Shown here: positions 1 to 7,394 of the stretch, piece by piece
Layout: every line of letters begins with the position of its first letter
How positions within the stretch are numbered: position 1 is the first letter of the stretch
NCBI GenBank assembly: GCA_023145275.1
Contig: JAGLEB010000048.1
Location: 1-25,232 of the forward strand
Direction: 5' to 3'
Source of the DNA: Flavobacteriales bacterium
GTDB taxonomy: Bacteria; Bacteroidota; Bacteroidia; Flavobacteriales; JADGDT01
DNA: 25,232 nt
Notes under the pieces: generated by a model
The model's database searches: none
Told to the model about the DNA's origin: nothing
The model's input: the letters and a program-made list of their open reading frames with translations, nothing else
Made by a program: the position numbers and the translations under genes

Positions 1-57
1 CTGCTTTTCGCAGGTATTGTACTAATCACGTTCACCTTTAGCTATATTTCAATATAA
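1..57 (+). CDS. C-terminal end of an unidentified membrane protein (partial)
   Basis: Frame 1 is open from the first base to a TAA at 55-57 and encodes 18 residues. They are mostly hydrophobic (LLFAGIVLITFTFSYISI) and look like the last transmembrane helix of an integral membrane protein. The rest of the gene lies outside the window, so the family cannot be named. It could also be chance read-through of non-coding DNA, but a hydrophobic helix followed directly by a stop and then by AT-rich non-coding sequence makes a gene end plausible. Confidence 0.45.
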   Translation: MLFAGIVLITFTFSYISI

Positions 58-301
58 AAAAAGAAATGTTTGGTTTTTGTCCCTAGTTTTATGGTTGACC
101 CTTTTAATCTAATGGTCACAAGATTAAAATTTAGATAATTATTCTTACGATAACAATACCAATTAGATACTGAAACGACCTTTTTAGATTGAAGTATTTT
201 TTGATTATACCCTAAATCCATTTGCGGATTTAAGGTTATACAAATAAGCGAAGCAATTCATGAGTTCTTATCAAAAAAAATAGATAATAATTTTTTAAAT
301 T

Positions 302-331
302 GAGTATAGCCGTAACTATACTAGTGTTTTT
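302..331 (+). terminator. Possible intrinsic terminator
   Basis: AGTATAG (303-309) and CTATACT (316-322) form a perfect 7-bp stem around a 6-nt loop, followed within 5 nt by five T residues (327-331). It would end transcripts coming from the partial gene at 1-57 about 270 nt after its stop. The stem is AT-rich and short, so this is only a candidate. Confidence 0.3.
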
Positions 332-624
332 CTAAAGAAGTAGAATCAATAAAGACAAAAATATAAACGGTCATTTCAAAGTGTGTTGATGTAATATCTT
401 ATTTAGGATCAACTTGTGTTGATGTTATCCAAAAAATAAAGACTAGTACTCCAAAATAGGCCTTAATACGTATAGGTGAATTTATAAAATCTAAAAAAAA
501 ATATTTGTGTTTTACTCTGATAAATTTACGAGAAAGTGTAAAGTGTACATTTATAGGTGTTTAAAGTACAGAGGAGTGAGTTTTATATACTAATGAGCTA
601 AATAAATATACCATGTAGTAGGTA

Positions 625-655
625 TTGCGATAGATGGTTTTGTTATATATATTTG
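625..655 (+). promoter_or_regulatory. Consensus Bacteroidota promoter (TTG-N20-TATATTTG)
   Basis: TTG at 625-627 is separated by 20 nt from TATATTTG at 648-655. This matches the -33/-7 arrangement TTG-N19-21-TAnnTTTG described for the Bacteroidota primary sigma factor. Transcription would begin near 661-662. No ordinary protein gene follows before the terminator at 774-805, so the promoter points to a short transcript. Confidence 0.5.
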
Positions 656-661
656 TACTAG

Positions 662-805
662 AAATATTACAAAAGCATAGTATTGGAAACACTTGTTTTG
701 GATGAGATAGATATTTGAAGGGTTTAACTTAAAATGAATTTCTTAATAATATTTTTAGTTTTTTTACATTAAGATAGGAGAGGGTTAATTCTCTCTTCTA
801 TTTTT
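662..805 (+). ncRNA. Candidate small RNA or tiny-peptide transcript
   Basis: The interval is bounded by a consensus -33/-7 promoter ending at 655 and an intrinsic terminator at 774-805, giving a predicted transcript of about 145 nt. The only in-transcript ATG reading frame of note is 734-772 (MNFLIIFLVFLH, 12 residues, very hydrophobic), whose stop abuts the terminator stem. I do not recognise the RNA as tmRNA, 6S, RNase P, SRP RNA or a tRNA. The 5' boundary is inferred from the promoter only; AT-rich DNA can produce such matches by chance. Confidence 0.35.
774..805 (+). terminator. Intrinsic terminator of the candidate small transcript
   Basis: ATAG-GAGAG (774-782) pairs with CTCTC and CTAT (791-801, with a 2-nt bulge), and the right arm runs into TTTTT at 801-805. 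The T tract is on the + strand side, so it cannot serve the minus-strand gene that ends at 898. Confidence 0.5.
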
Positions 806-897
806 AAATATTAGTTATATCATAAACTTTATTTAAGATTATTCAATCTACATACCTCTTGGAAGTACTGTAATTTTTGAAAATACTCCCCATCAAT

Positions 898-3039
898 TTA
901 GATACTCACAAACACTAAATCCTTGTTCATTGATAAGTGGTTTAACTCTAAAAGACGTTTTGTAGTTTTATTTAGGTCTTGTACTAATATCAGCTGCTCG
1001 TCGTTTAGATTATCGTTTATCTCTATATCTATCATAAGGGTAAGTAGTTTTGTTAGGTCTATATCGTTTAAGTTTCCCTTAATGTTATTATTATCTAAAT
1101 TATGTATAATATTTTTTATAACGGAAGCAAAGTTCTTGCTAATTAATGAATATGGTATTTGCTCTACTTTTGTTTTTTTAGTTAGTATAGCATAAACGAA
1201 CCTATTGTAATTTTGACTAAACCTCTCGTGGGCTACCAGAAACTGTTTACCTATTGTCTTATTTAGCTGTTTAGATTTAGGCTCCGATTTCATCTTAGTA
1301 TATAGCTCCTTTATTTGCATTCTACCTTGATAAGAGTTTAGCATATTAAGCCTTATCTTATCTTTATAAATTGAAATTCCATCAGCTTTTTCTAAGGTCG
1401 TTTTTATTACTAGTAGATCACTTTTTAGAGTATCTATCATTCTGTGCCTGATGTCGTTTTTACTCCAATTTGGCAGAATCAGAGAATTAGAAATAAGAAC
1501 AATTATTGCAGTTACAATAGTTAAGAATAATCGTGTTAGAAAAATATCATTGGCTTTAAAATCATAAGACATAAGAAGTACAACTCCCATTGTTATAAAA
1601 ACAACTGCTAATCCATATTCGTCTTTTATCATTACTACTGCCATGTAAATAGCGAAAATTATTGCACTTGGAACAACATAAACTGGAAATAATTCAATTA
1701 TTGCAAATGAGATTATCAAACCTACCAACGTGCCACTAAGCCTCGCTATAGTTTGCTTTTTTGTGCCTCCGTGGTTGGGCTTCATGATCATTAGTATTGT
1801 CATTGGAATCCAGAAACCTTCAAATATATCAAAATAGGCAACCAAGAGTAAACTAAGTGTCAGAAGTATACTTATGTGAAGCGCAAATCTTACTGATGCT
1901 TGCTTTATGCTGATGCTTCTAAGAATATTGTGTCTGAAATTATCAAAACGATATAGGAAATCGAGCTTTTTGGTTTCAACCTTTTGCACTCGGTGTTTGA
2001 ATAGTATTAGCGATTTAGAAAAATCTATTAATGTGCTTACTAGGTAGTCTATCTCATTGAATTTAACTCTTAAATTTTCGGACTGCTTTTGTTCTAGAAA
2101 TACGTTTACTTCTTTGCTTAGACTATTTAGTAAATTATACTCTTTCTCAATCAATAGCAAAGAGTGCTTATCTTCGATAACTGTTTTTTCTAAAAGAGAA
2201 ATTACTCTGATAAGTTGATTCTTCCACTTTTCAGAGATTCTGTAGAATGCATCATTCTCTTTGTATATTTTTAGATCTCTAAATTTCTTTAAAGAATGTA
2301 ATGAGTTATTTAGTATTTGGATGTTTATAGCTATTTTGAATAGGTACTTGCCTTTTGTAGTAGAAAATATATCGCCGTACTTAAGTCCGTAAAGTACATT
2401 CATGATTTCTGCAAATCGTGAATTTTGCTTTATCTTGAATTTTTCAGAAATTATACCGTATTTATTTATGTCAAATTCAAGAATCTGCTTTGTTTGTTTT
2501 AGGTAGTCCTGTAGCTTATATTCTATTGTCTTATGTGTTTTCGTGGGCCAGAATAATAGCAAGCCTATTGCTGAAAATACCAGACCAGTAAGAATTGCAA
2601 AGATTCTTAAAGGTAATTCCTCAATATTAATAGGAGTGGTTAATGAAATTAAATAGAAATATTGGATTGGTACAAACGAAATGCTGTTTGGGGAGTCAAT
2701 ATAGTTGTAATAATTAAGCGAGAAAAATAGAAGGAAATTAAAAGGTATTGCCAAGTAGAAATGACTGCTGAAATATACAGATATTGTTACGAGAAAGATA
2801 ATCTGTATTCCCACTATTGTCAGCGATTGCGCAATTCTACGCTTAAAACCAAAGTTCTTATGTTCTATAAACATAAATAGCCCCACTAAAGCCGATATTA
2901 AGGCCTCAGTTTCGTTAGCAAACTGTAGAGTAATAAAGTATGGAACAAGCATGTTTATCATGCCTTGAAGACCGTACAAGTATCTTCCGCGTTTAAACTT
3001 ATTCTTTAAATTTGTGCTTATGTCTTTTACATTTAACAT
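898..3039 (-). CDS. FUSC/YccS-family inner-membrane protein
   Basis: A 713-residue integral membrane protein of the FUSC (aromatic acid exporter/YccS-YhfK-like) superfamily. It has the family's duplicated layout. A first hydrophobic block lies at about residues 27-165, followed by a long charged helical cytoplasmic region at about 170-375. A second block of membrane helices spans about 383-523, and a second soluble domain follows to the C-terminus. The signature of the second block is visible at about 408-436 (GFWIPMT, MKPNHGGT, then RLSGT), the best conserved part of YccS-like proteins. Family members are linked to export of aromatic acids or envelope functions; the substrate cannot be told from sequence. 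The ATG lies only 12 nt after the trpS terminator hairpin and I see no TAnnTTTG box in between, so expression may depend on terminator read-through. Family call is firm, transport function is inferred. Confidence 0.85.
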   Translation of the reverse strand: MLNVKDISTNLKNKFKRGRYLYGLQGMINMLVPYFITLQFANETEALISALVGLFMFIEHKNFGFKRRIAQSLTIVGIQIIFLVTISVYFSSHFYLAIPFNFLLFFSLNYYNYIDSPNSISFVPIQYFYLISLTTPINIEELPLRIFAILTGLVFSAIGLLLFWPTKTHKTIEYKLQDYLKQTKQILEFDINKYGIISEKFKIKQNSRFAEIMNVLYGLKYGDIFSTTKGKYLFKIAINIQILNNSLHSLKKFRDLKIYKENDAFYRISEKWKNQLIRVISLLEKTVIEDKHSLLLIEKEYNLLNSLSKEVNVFLEQKQSENLRVKFNEIDYLVSTLIDFSKSLILFKHRVQKVETKKLDFLYRFDNFRHNILRSISIKQASVRFALHISILLTLSLLLVAYFDIFEGFWIPMTILMIMKPNHGGTKKQTIARLSGTLVGLIISFAIIELFPVYVVPSAIIFAIYMAVVMIKDEYGLAVVFITMGVVLLMSYDFKANDIFLTRLFLTIVTAIIVLISNSLILPNWSKNDIRHRMIDTLKSDLLVIKTTLEKADGISIYKDKIRLNMLNSYQGRMQIKELYTKMKSEPKSKQLNKTIGKQFLVAHERFSQNYNRFVYAILTKKTKVEQIPYSLISKNFASVIKNIIHNLDNNNIKGNLNDIDLTKLLTLMIDIEINDNLNDEQLILVQDLNKTTKRLLELNHLSMNKDLVFVSI

Positions 3040-3044
3040 TTTTC

Positions 3045-3080
3045 AAAAATAAAACCCTTTGCCACGTAGACAAAGGGTTT
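3045..3080 (-). terminator. Intrinsic terminator between trpS and the FUSC gene
   Basis: AAACCCTTTG (3052-3061) and CAAAGGGTTT (3071-3080) form a perfect 10-bp stem with a 9-nt loop. On the minus strand it is followed by TTTTATTTTTG. It ends the trpS transcript and sits directly in front of the FUSC start codon (3039). Confidence 0.85.
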
Positions 3081-3134
3081 AGTATAGATATTATCAATAA
3101 TACTAATTGTATTTTGATGTATGTTGGTATAATT

Positions 3135-4106
3135 CTATTTGAAGCCTAATTTTGTTCTTACTCTCTTCAACACTTCAGAGCTAACTTGTCTTGCCTTTAC
3201 AGCACCTTCTTCAAGAATATTGTCTAGCTCTTGCTTGTTATTCATGTAGTATTCAAACTTTTCTCTTGGTTCAGCGTATTTCTCTAAAATTAGGTTTAAT
3301 AGAGCCGTTTTAGCATGGCCATATCCAAAGTTTCCAGCTGTGTAATTAGCTTTCATCTCTTCAATTTGTTCTTTATTAGCTAGGAGTGAGTAAATCGCAA
3401 AAACATTACAAGTGTTATAGTCCTTCGGATCTTCTAGCGCTGTGCTATCAGTCTTAATCCCCATAATTTGCTTTTTGAGCTGTTTCTTAGCTAAGAATAT
3501 ATTGATGAAATTATCTTTAGATTTGCTCATTTTAGCTCCATCAGTACCTGGAACATATTTTGACTCTTCGCTAATTTTAGCATCAGGAACAACAAATGTT
3601 TCTCCCATTTGGTGGTTGAAACGATTTGCCACATCCCGTGTCATCTCTAGGTGTTGTAGCTGATCTTTTCCAACAGGAACATAATGTGCATCATAAAGAA
3701 GAATGTCTGCGGCCATAAGCATAGGGTATGAAAATAAGCCAGAATTTACATCAGCTAGTCTATCGGCCTTATCTTTAAAAGAATGGGCTAGAGTAAGACG
3801 CTGATATGGAAAATAACAACTCAAATACCACGACAACTCTGTTGTTTCTGCGACATCGCTCTGACGGTAAAAAACAGTTTTTTCAGTATTTAAACCCATG
3901 GCAAGCCAAGTTGCAGCTACTGAGTAAGTGTTGTCACTCAATTCTTCTCCATCTTTTATTTGTGTTAGAGAATGCATGTCAGCAATAAAAAGAAACGATT
4001 CGTTTTTAGGGTCGTTTGCCATTGCAATTGCTGGTTCTATTGCTCCTAATAAATTCCCTAAGTGAGGAACGCCTGTGCTTTGTACTCCAGTAAGTATTCT
4101 TGCCAT
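3135..4106 (-). CDS. trpS: Tryptophan--tRNA ligase
   Basis: Class I aminoacyl-tRNA synthetase that charges tRNA-Trp with tryptophan using ATP in the cytoplasm. The 323-residue length is normal for compact bacterial TrpRS. The HIGH-type signature appears as PHLGN at residues 14-18 after TGVQSTG, and the second signature is a perfect KMSKS at 192-196, preceded by the usual PGTDGA. The segment around 120-150 (MAADILLYDA, then VPVGKDQLQHLE) is the tryptophan-pocket region typical of the family. The start codon is supported by a TAAATTTG promoter box 22 nt upstream (4128-4135) and by the N-terminal position of the first signature. The gene is flanked by intrinsic terminators on both sides, so it is probably a single-gene unit. 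Confidence 0.97.
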   Translation of the reverse strand: MARILTGVQSTGVPHLGNLLGAIEPAIAMANDPKNESFLFIADMHSLTQIKDGEELSDNTYSVAATWLAMGLNTEKTVFYRQSDVAETTELSWYLSCYFPYQRLTLAHSFKDKADRLADVNSGLFSYPMLMAADILLYDAHYVPVGKDQLQHLEMTRDVANRFNHQMGETFVVPDAKISEESKYVPGTDGAKMSKSKDNFINIFLAKKQLKKQIMGIKTDSTALEDPKDYNTCNVFAIYSLLANKEQIEEMKANYTAGNFGYGHAKTALLNLILEKYAEPREKFEYYMNNKQELDNILEEGAVKARQVSSEVLKRVRTKLGFK

Positions 4107-4127
4107 TATTTATATTTTTATAATCGA

Positions 4128-4135
4128 CAAATTTA
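4128..4135 (-). promoter_or_regulatory. Probable -7 box of trpS
   Basis: TAAATTTG on the minus strand fits TAnnTTTG and lies 22 nt before the trpS ATG. No clear TTG -33 element is seen at the expected distance. Confidence 0.5.
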
Positions 4136-4165
4136 GGAAATTATCATTTAGAAGAAAGGTGTTTT

Positions 4166-4207
4166 AAAAAAAAAGAGACTAAAGCACAAATTGTGATAAA
4201 GTCTCTT
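4166..4207 (-). terminator. Intrinsic terminator after the DHOD-like gene
   Basis: AAGAGACT (4173-4180) pairs with AGTCTCTT (4200-4207). On the minus strand the hairpin is followed by a run of nine T residues. It lies about 70 nt after the stop of the gene at 4276-5262. Confidence 0.8.
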
Positions 4208-4275
4208 AATAATTATTTAAATATATGTAGCCTTCCAAGAGGTGCTATTTAGAAAAATAACAGCTCTCAAAAATA

Positions 4276-5262
4276 TTAAAGTCCACTATCAGCGAAGTAT
4301 TTCATAAATTGAACTCGCTCTAAAACCATTGGGTTTTTTATTTTTCTCTGAGATAATTTGCCTCTAAAATCCTCAATAGTGTTATATCCTTTCTTGTCCA
4401 TCCAAGTACTTAATTCCTCAAGTGTTTCTGTGATGTGTTTTTCGCCATTATTTAGTACTGCCGAAACCATTTGTACAGCATTAGCTCCAACAAGGATATT
4501 GCTAATTACATCTTTGCCACTGTGGATACCTGTAGAAGCAGCCAAATCGCACTGAACTCTATTGTTTAAAATCCCAATCCACCTAAGAGGCATACTGTTG
4601 TCAGAAGGCTTGCTGAAAATAGGTCCAGACACAATTGCTTCCTTTTCAATATCGATTGATGGAGAATAGAACTTGTTGAAAAGGACTAATCCTTTTATAT
4701 CAGTAAATGACAGCTTTTGAGCAAAGTTTGCCATGGCCGAAAAATATGAACCTATTTTAAAAGAAACGGGTATAGAAACAGTTTTAGTTACTTTCTCTGC
4801 GATATCAAAATATATTTTCTCATATTCCTTTCCAGTCATCTCTTCATCAGAAGGTAAAAGGAACATGTTTATTTCAATAGCGTCTGCACCTGCACCTTCA
4901 ACATCCTTTGCAAATTCTATCCACTCACTTGCTGAGGCACAATTTATACTAGCTATAACCGGGATGTCAACAGCCTCTTTAGTTTCCTTAATTAGATTTA
5001 AGTATGCTCCGATTGTATGTTTTTTAAGGTAGTAGCCAAGTTGCTGTTCTACTGCCTCATACGTTTCATACATATTGTTTAATCCCTGAGCATTGATGTC
5101 CATCAGTATTTGCTCTTCAAAGAGCGATTTTAGTACTACTGCTCCTGCTCCAGCAGCTTCGTGCTTTTTTATTCTTTCTACTGAATTGTTAAGCTCTGAA
5201 CTCCCAATAATTATAGGGCTTTTCAAGTTTAAACCTAGGTAGCTTGTTGCTAAATTAGCCAT
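4276..5262 (-). CDS. Dihydroorotate dehydrogenase-like flavoprotein
   Basis: A 328-residue TIM-barrel protein related to class 1 dihydroorotate dehydrogenases, matching the 'dihydroorotate dehydrogenase-like' group common in Bacteroidota. The N-terminus (LATSYLGLNLKSPIIIGSS) and the phosphate-binding end of the barrel (about 240-265, with AASTGIHSGKDV and ILVGANAVQM) fit an FMN-binding DHOD fold. The active-site loop differs. Where true PyrD has NxSCPN with the catalytic Cys or Ser, this protein has EINMFLLPSDEE (residues 130-141) with neither residue at that place. It is therefore unlikely to be the pyrimidine enzyme, and no other pyr genes are nearby. The natural substrate is unknown. The start is supported by a TACCTTTGC promoter box about 41 nt upstream. 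It is a single-gene unit between a promoter and a terminator. Confidence 0.85.
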   Translation of the reverse strand: MANLATSYLGLNLKSPIIIGSSELNNSVERIKKHEAAGAGAVVLKSLFEEQILMDINAQGLNNMYETYEAVEQQLGYYLKKHTIGAYLNLIKETKEAVDIPVIASINCASASEWIEFAKDVEGAGADAIEINMFLLPSDEEMTGKEYEKIYFDIAEKVTKTVSIPVSFKIGSYFSAMANFAQKLSFTDIKGLVLFNKFYSPSIDIEKEAIVSGPIFSKPSDNSMPLRWIGILNNRVQCDLAASTGIHSGKDVISNILVGANAVQMVSAVLNNGEKHITETLEELSTWMDKKGYNTIEDFRGKLSQRKIKNPMVLERVQFMKYFADSGL

Positions 5263-5302
5263 TGTATATATATTTTATTCTTAATAAATTAGAAATCAAG
5301 CA

Positions 5303-5311
5303 GCAAAGGTA
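5303..5311 (-). promoter_or_regulatory. -7 box of the DHOD-like gene
   Basis: TACCTTTGC on the minus strand is a full match to TAnnTTTGC and lies 40 nt before the ATG at 5262, predicting a leader of roughly 30 nt. A TTG at the -33 position is not evident. Confidence 0.6.
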
Positions 5312-5444
5312 CGAGAATTATATTGACTTATCTAGATGTTTTGCTTAGCTATCAGAGCAAAATAATTGAATGCCTTAAGGCAAGATTCCATCATTCCTAG
5401 TTTCGCTATGAGTGACGATATTAATTCTTTAGCTTCATTAATTA

Positions 5445-7280
5445 TTATTTCTTCTTCTCATCGCCTTTACTTGGTTTGCTGTCTTCTTTCTTTTCCTCTT
5501 CTAGCTCTTCCTGCTCTTTTTCCTTTGCTCTCTGGTTAATACGGTCGTTAATATCTAGTTCTTCTCCTTCATTATCTTCGTGAAGAATAGATTCCTCTTG
5601 AGGTGCTAATTGTTCTGTTTTATTTGGTATTGTAACATCTTCACCCGATCTGTTTGCGCGATAGTGCGGTGACATTATCTCTACATTAGCTTTGTTGAAT
5701 TCGTCTAAGATATTCTTATGTAACTCTGATTGAATTGTAACGTATTTATCTGCCATTGCTGTATATGCATTAATTTCATACGCAACATAAAAATCATCAA
5801 GACTCTTTTGCAACACAAAGGCTTCTTTTCCTGATTGCTCAATCAGACCATTAGTGTTTTTTGCTGCAGCGATAAGTAATTTATGAATTGTTCTCCAATC
5901 AATATCATATCCAATTGTAATTGTAGAGTGTATCACCAAGTTTGATCTTTCGGCAGCAGTTGAGAAATTCTTACTATGACCTGATAGTATTTTTGCATTA
6001 GGTATGGTAACAATTACATTCTTAGGTGTTCTGACCCTAGTAATTAAGAGGTTTTTCTGAACAACTATTCCTGTTACATCATCTGCTTCTATCCTGTCTC
6101 CAATCTGAAAAGGACGCATGTAGGTCATAACTAGTCCACTGAATGCATTTGAGATAACAGAAGTAGATCCTAGAGAGAAAATAAGACCTAAAAACATTGT
6201 TACGCCTTTGAATACGTCTGAACCTGACCCTGGTAGTAAAGGAAAGATAATTGTAACCAAAAAGGCGTATAAAAACAACTTTACTATATTTCCTGTTGGT
6301 TTGGCCCATTCAGTATAAAATCCATTGACATTTATATTCCCACGTTCAATTTCAGAAAATATAAAGTTTACTGCCTTAATGAAGACCTTAAAAATAAATA
6401 ATATAACTACAATGTTTATGAAGTTAGGGATATAGTCTATAAAGCTGTGAATAAAGGACATGAAAGGATCGAAGACATATCCAAACATCTTGTCGCCAAT
6501 TGATTTAGTGAAGTAAAATACACTAAAAATAGTTGGCAATATCATGTAGGTATAGAATGCAATAATTGCCCAATATAGCCACTTAATTAATAGTAGAAAA
6601 TTATCTACAGCCTTTAGTTTATCTTCCTCTTTTATGCTGTAAATCTTTAATTTACGAGTTATTGTGTATATTATTTGGTCATTTGCATTAACCCATTTTA
6701 TTATTCTGTGGTAGATGAATTTCATAAGTATGAAACTACCAATGTAAATTGCTATATAGATTAATACTTTCATTAGTTTTTTCCAAAGTGATCCGGGTTC
6801 TCTGTATTCTAGATAATCACCAAGTTCCTTCATGTAAGTATCTCCAATATATGATGGATCTTTATGAAAGTAGGTGTTGGTTTTTTCGCCGAATTCAATA
6901 ATGGTACTACCCGAATATGTTACCAAAAAGAAGTCAGCACTATCCTTCACAGCTATTGAGTCTCTGTAAAAAACATCTTGTTTCAAAAGCTCTTGTAGTC
7001 TTCTTCTGCATAGCTTAGCATGGTCTGATATAGATGTAAGAGGACCTTGCTCAAAGGTGTTGAATATTGTATCTCCATCAATCACAACCGGAAAAGCCTT
7101 CTTGTTTCTGTATAGCTCCCCAATTGTTTTTATTTCTTTTTTCGAAATAATAGTATCCTTGGTATAGGTATCATCAGTTATTTTATCAATGATAGATTTG
7201 TCTTCAACATCTGTAGAATCCTGAGCATAGACAAATTGTATAAAAAATATGGATATGATTAGTAGTTTTAACCTTAGCAT
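5445..7280 (-). CDS. MscS-family mechanosensitive ion channel with long N-terminal domain
   Basis: A 611-residue protein that probably opens a membrane pore under hypo-osmotic tension. Residues 1-19 form a signal peptide ending FVYA-Q. A periplasmic region follows to about 165. Membrane helices can be seen at about 169-190, 229-256, 281-303 and 331-349, and the pore helix with the MscS-type Gly/Ser-rich stretch lies at about 356-380 (SLGSTSVISNAFSGL). The beta domain follows (PFQIGDRIEADDVTGIV, about 390-406), then the alpha/beta vestibule. The last 50 residues are a very acidic and basic tail (Glu/Lys-rich) with low complexity, an extension absent from the 286-residue E. coli MscS. Terminators isolate it from buk upstream. 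No clear T-tailed terminator follows; weak hairpins occur at 5339-5362, and a 12-bp palindrome (TGCCTTAAGGCA) lies at 5371-5382. Confidence 0.92.
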   Translation of the reverse strand: MLRLKLLIISIFFIQFVYAQDSTDVEDKSIIDKITDDTYTKDTIISKKEIKTIGELYRNKKAFPVVIDGDTIFNTFEQGPLTSISDHAKLCRRRLQELLKQDVFYRDSIAVKDSADFFLVTYSGSTIIEFGEKTNTYFHKDPSYIGDTYMKELGDYLEYREPGSLWKKLMKVLIYIAIYIGSFILMKFIYHRIIKWVNANDQIIYTITRKLKIYSIKEEDKLKAVDNFLLLIKWLYWAIIAFYTYMILPTIFSVFYFTKSIGDKMFGYVFDPFMSFIHSFIDYIPNFINIVVILFIFKVFIKAVNFIFSEIERGNINVNGFYTEWAKPTGNIVKLFLYAFLVTIIFPLLPGSGSDVFKGVTMFLGLIFSLGSTSVISNAFSGLVMTYMRPFQIGDRIEADDVTGIVVQKNLLITRVRTPKNVIVTIPNAKILSGHSKNFSTAAERSNLVIHSTITIGYDIDWRTIHKLLIAAAKNTNGLIEQSGKEAFVLQKSLDDFYVAYEINAYTAMADKYVTIQSELHKNILDEFNKANVEIMSPHYRANRSGEDVTIPNKTEQLAPQEESILHEDNEGEELDINDRINQRAKEKEQEELEEEKKEDSKPSKGDEKKK

Positions 7281-7322
7281 CTTATGTACAGAGTTTTATA
7301 TTTATATAGAACATAAATATAT

Positions 7323-7369
7323 AAAAAAAACAGTGACCATTTATTGATATTGTCAACAAATGGTCACTG
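7323..7369 (-). terminator. Intrinsic terminator of ptb-buk
   Basis: CAGTGACCATTT (7331-7342) and AAATGGTCACTG (7358-7369) form a perfect 12-bp stem, followed on the minus strand by eight T residues. It lies 26 nt after the buk stop and separates the operon from the MscS gene. Confidence 0.9.
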
Positions 7370-7394
7370 CGAGTATTTTTTAACTAAGAATTAT

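Larger units (their letters stand above)
58..897. other. Long gene-poor intergenic region with several hairpins
   Basis: This 840-bp AT-rich stretch has no convincing protein gene on either strand. It holds a 14-15 bp imperfect hairpin at 206-240 (TATACCCTAAATCC against GGATTTAAGGTTATA), a 7-bp perfect hairpin with a T5 tail at 303-331, and a 6-bp ATCAAC/GTTGAT hairpin at 408-423. A short direct repeat, GTGTTGATGTwAT, occurs at 383 and 416. A promoter/terminator pair at 625-655 and 774-805 is listed separately. A decayed gene cannot be excluded. Confidence 0.6.

Noticed and set aside
383..428. Direct repeats GTGTTGATGTwAT as a CRISPR or iteron array
   Set aside because: Only two short copies are present, one with a mismatch, and there is no regular spacing beyond the pair.
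5371..5382. Perfect palindrome TGCCTTAAGGCA as an operator
   Set aside because: It lies just after the MscS gene, about 60 nt upstream of the DHOD-like promoter box, too far for a clear operator role, and a single 12-bp palindrome is not enough evidence.
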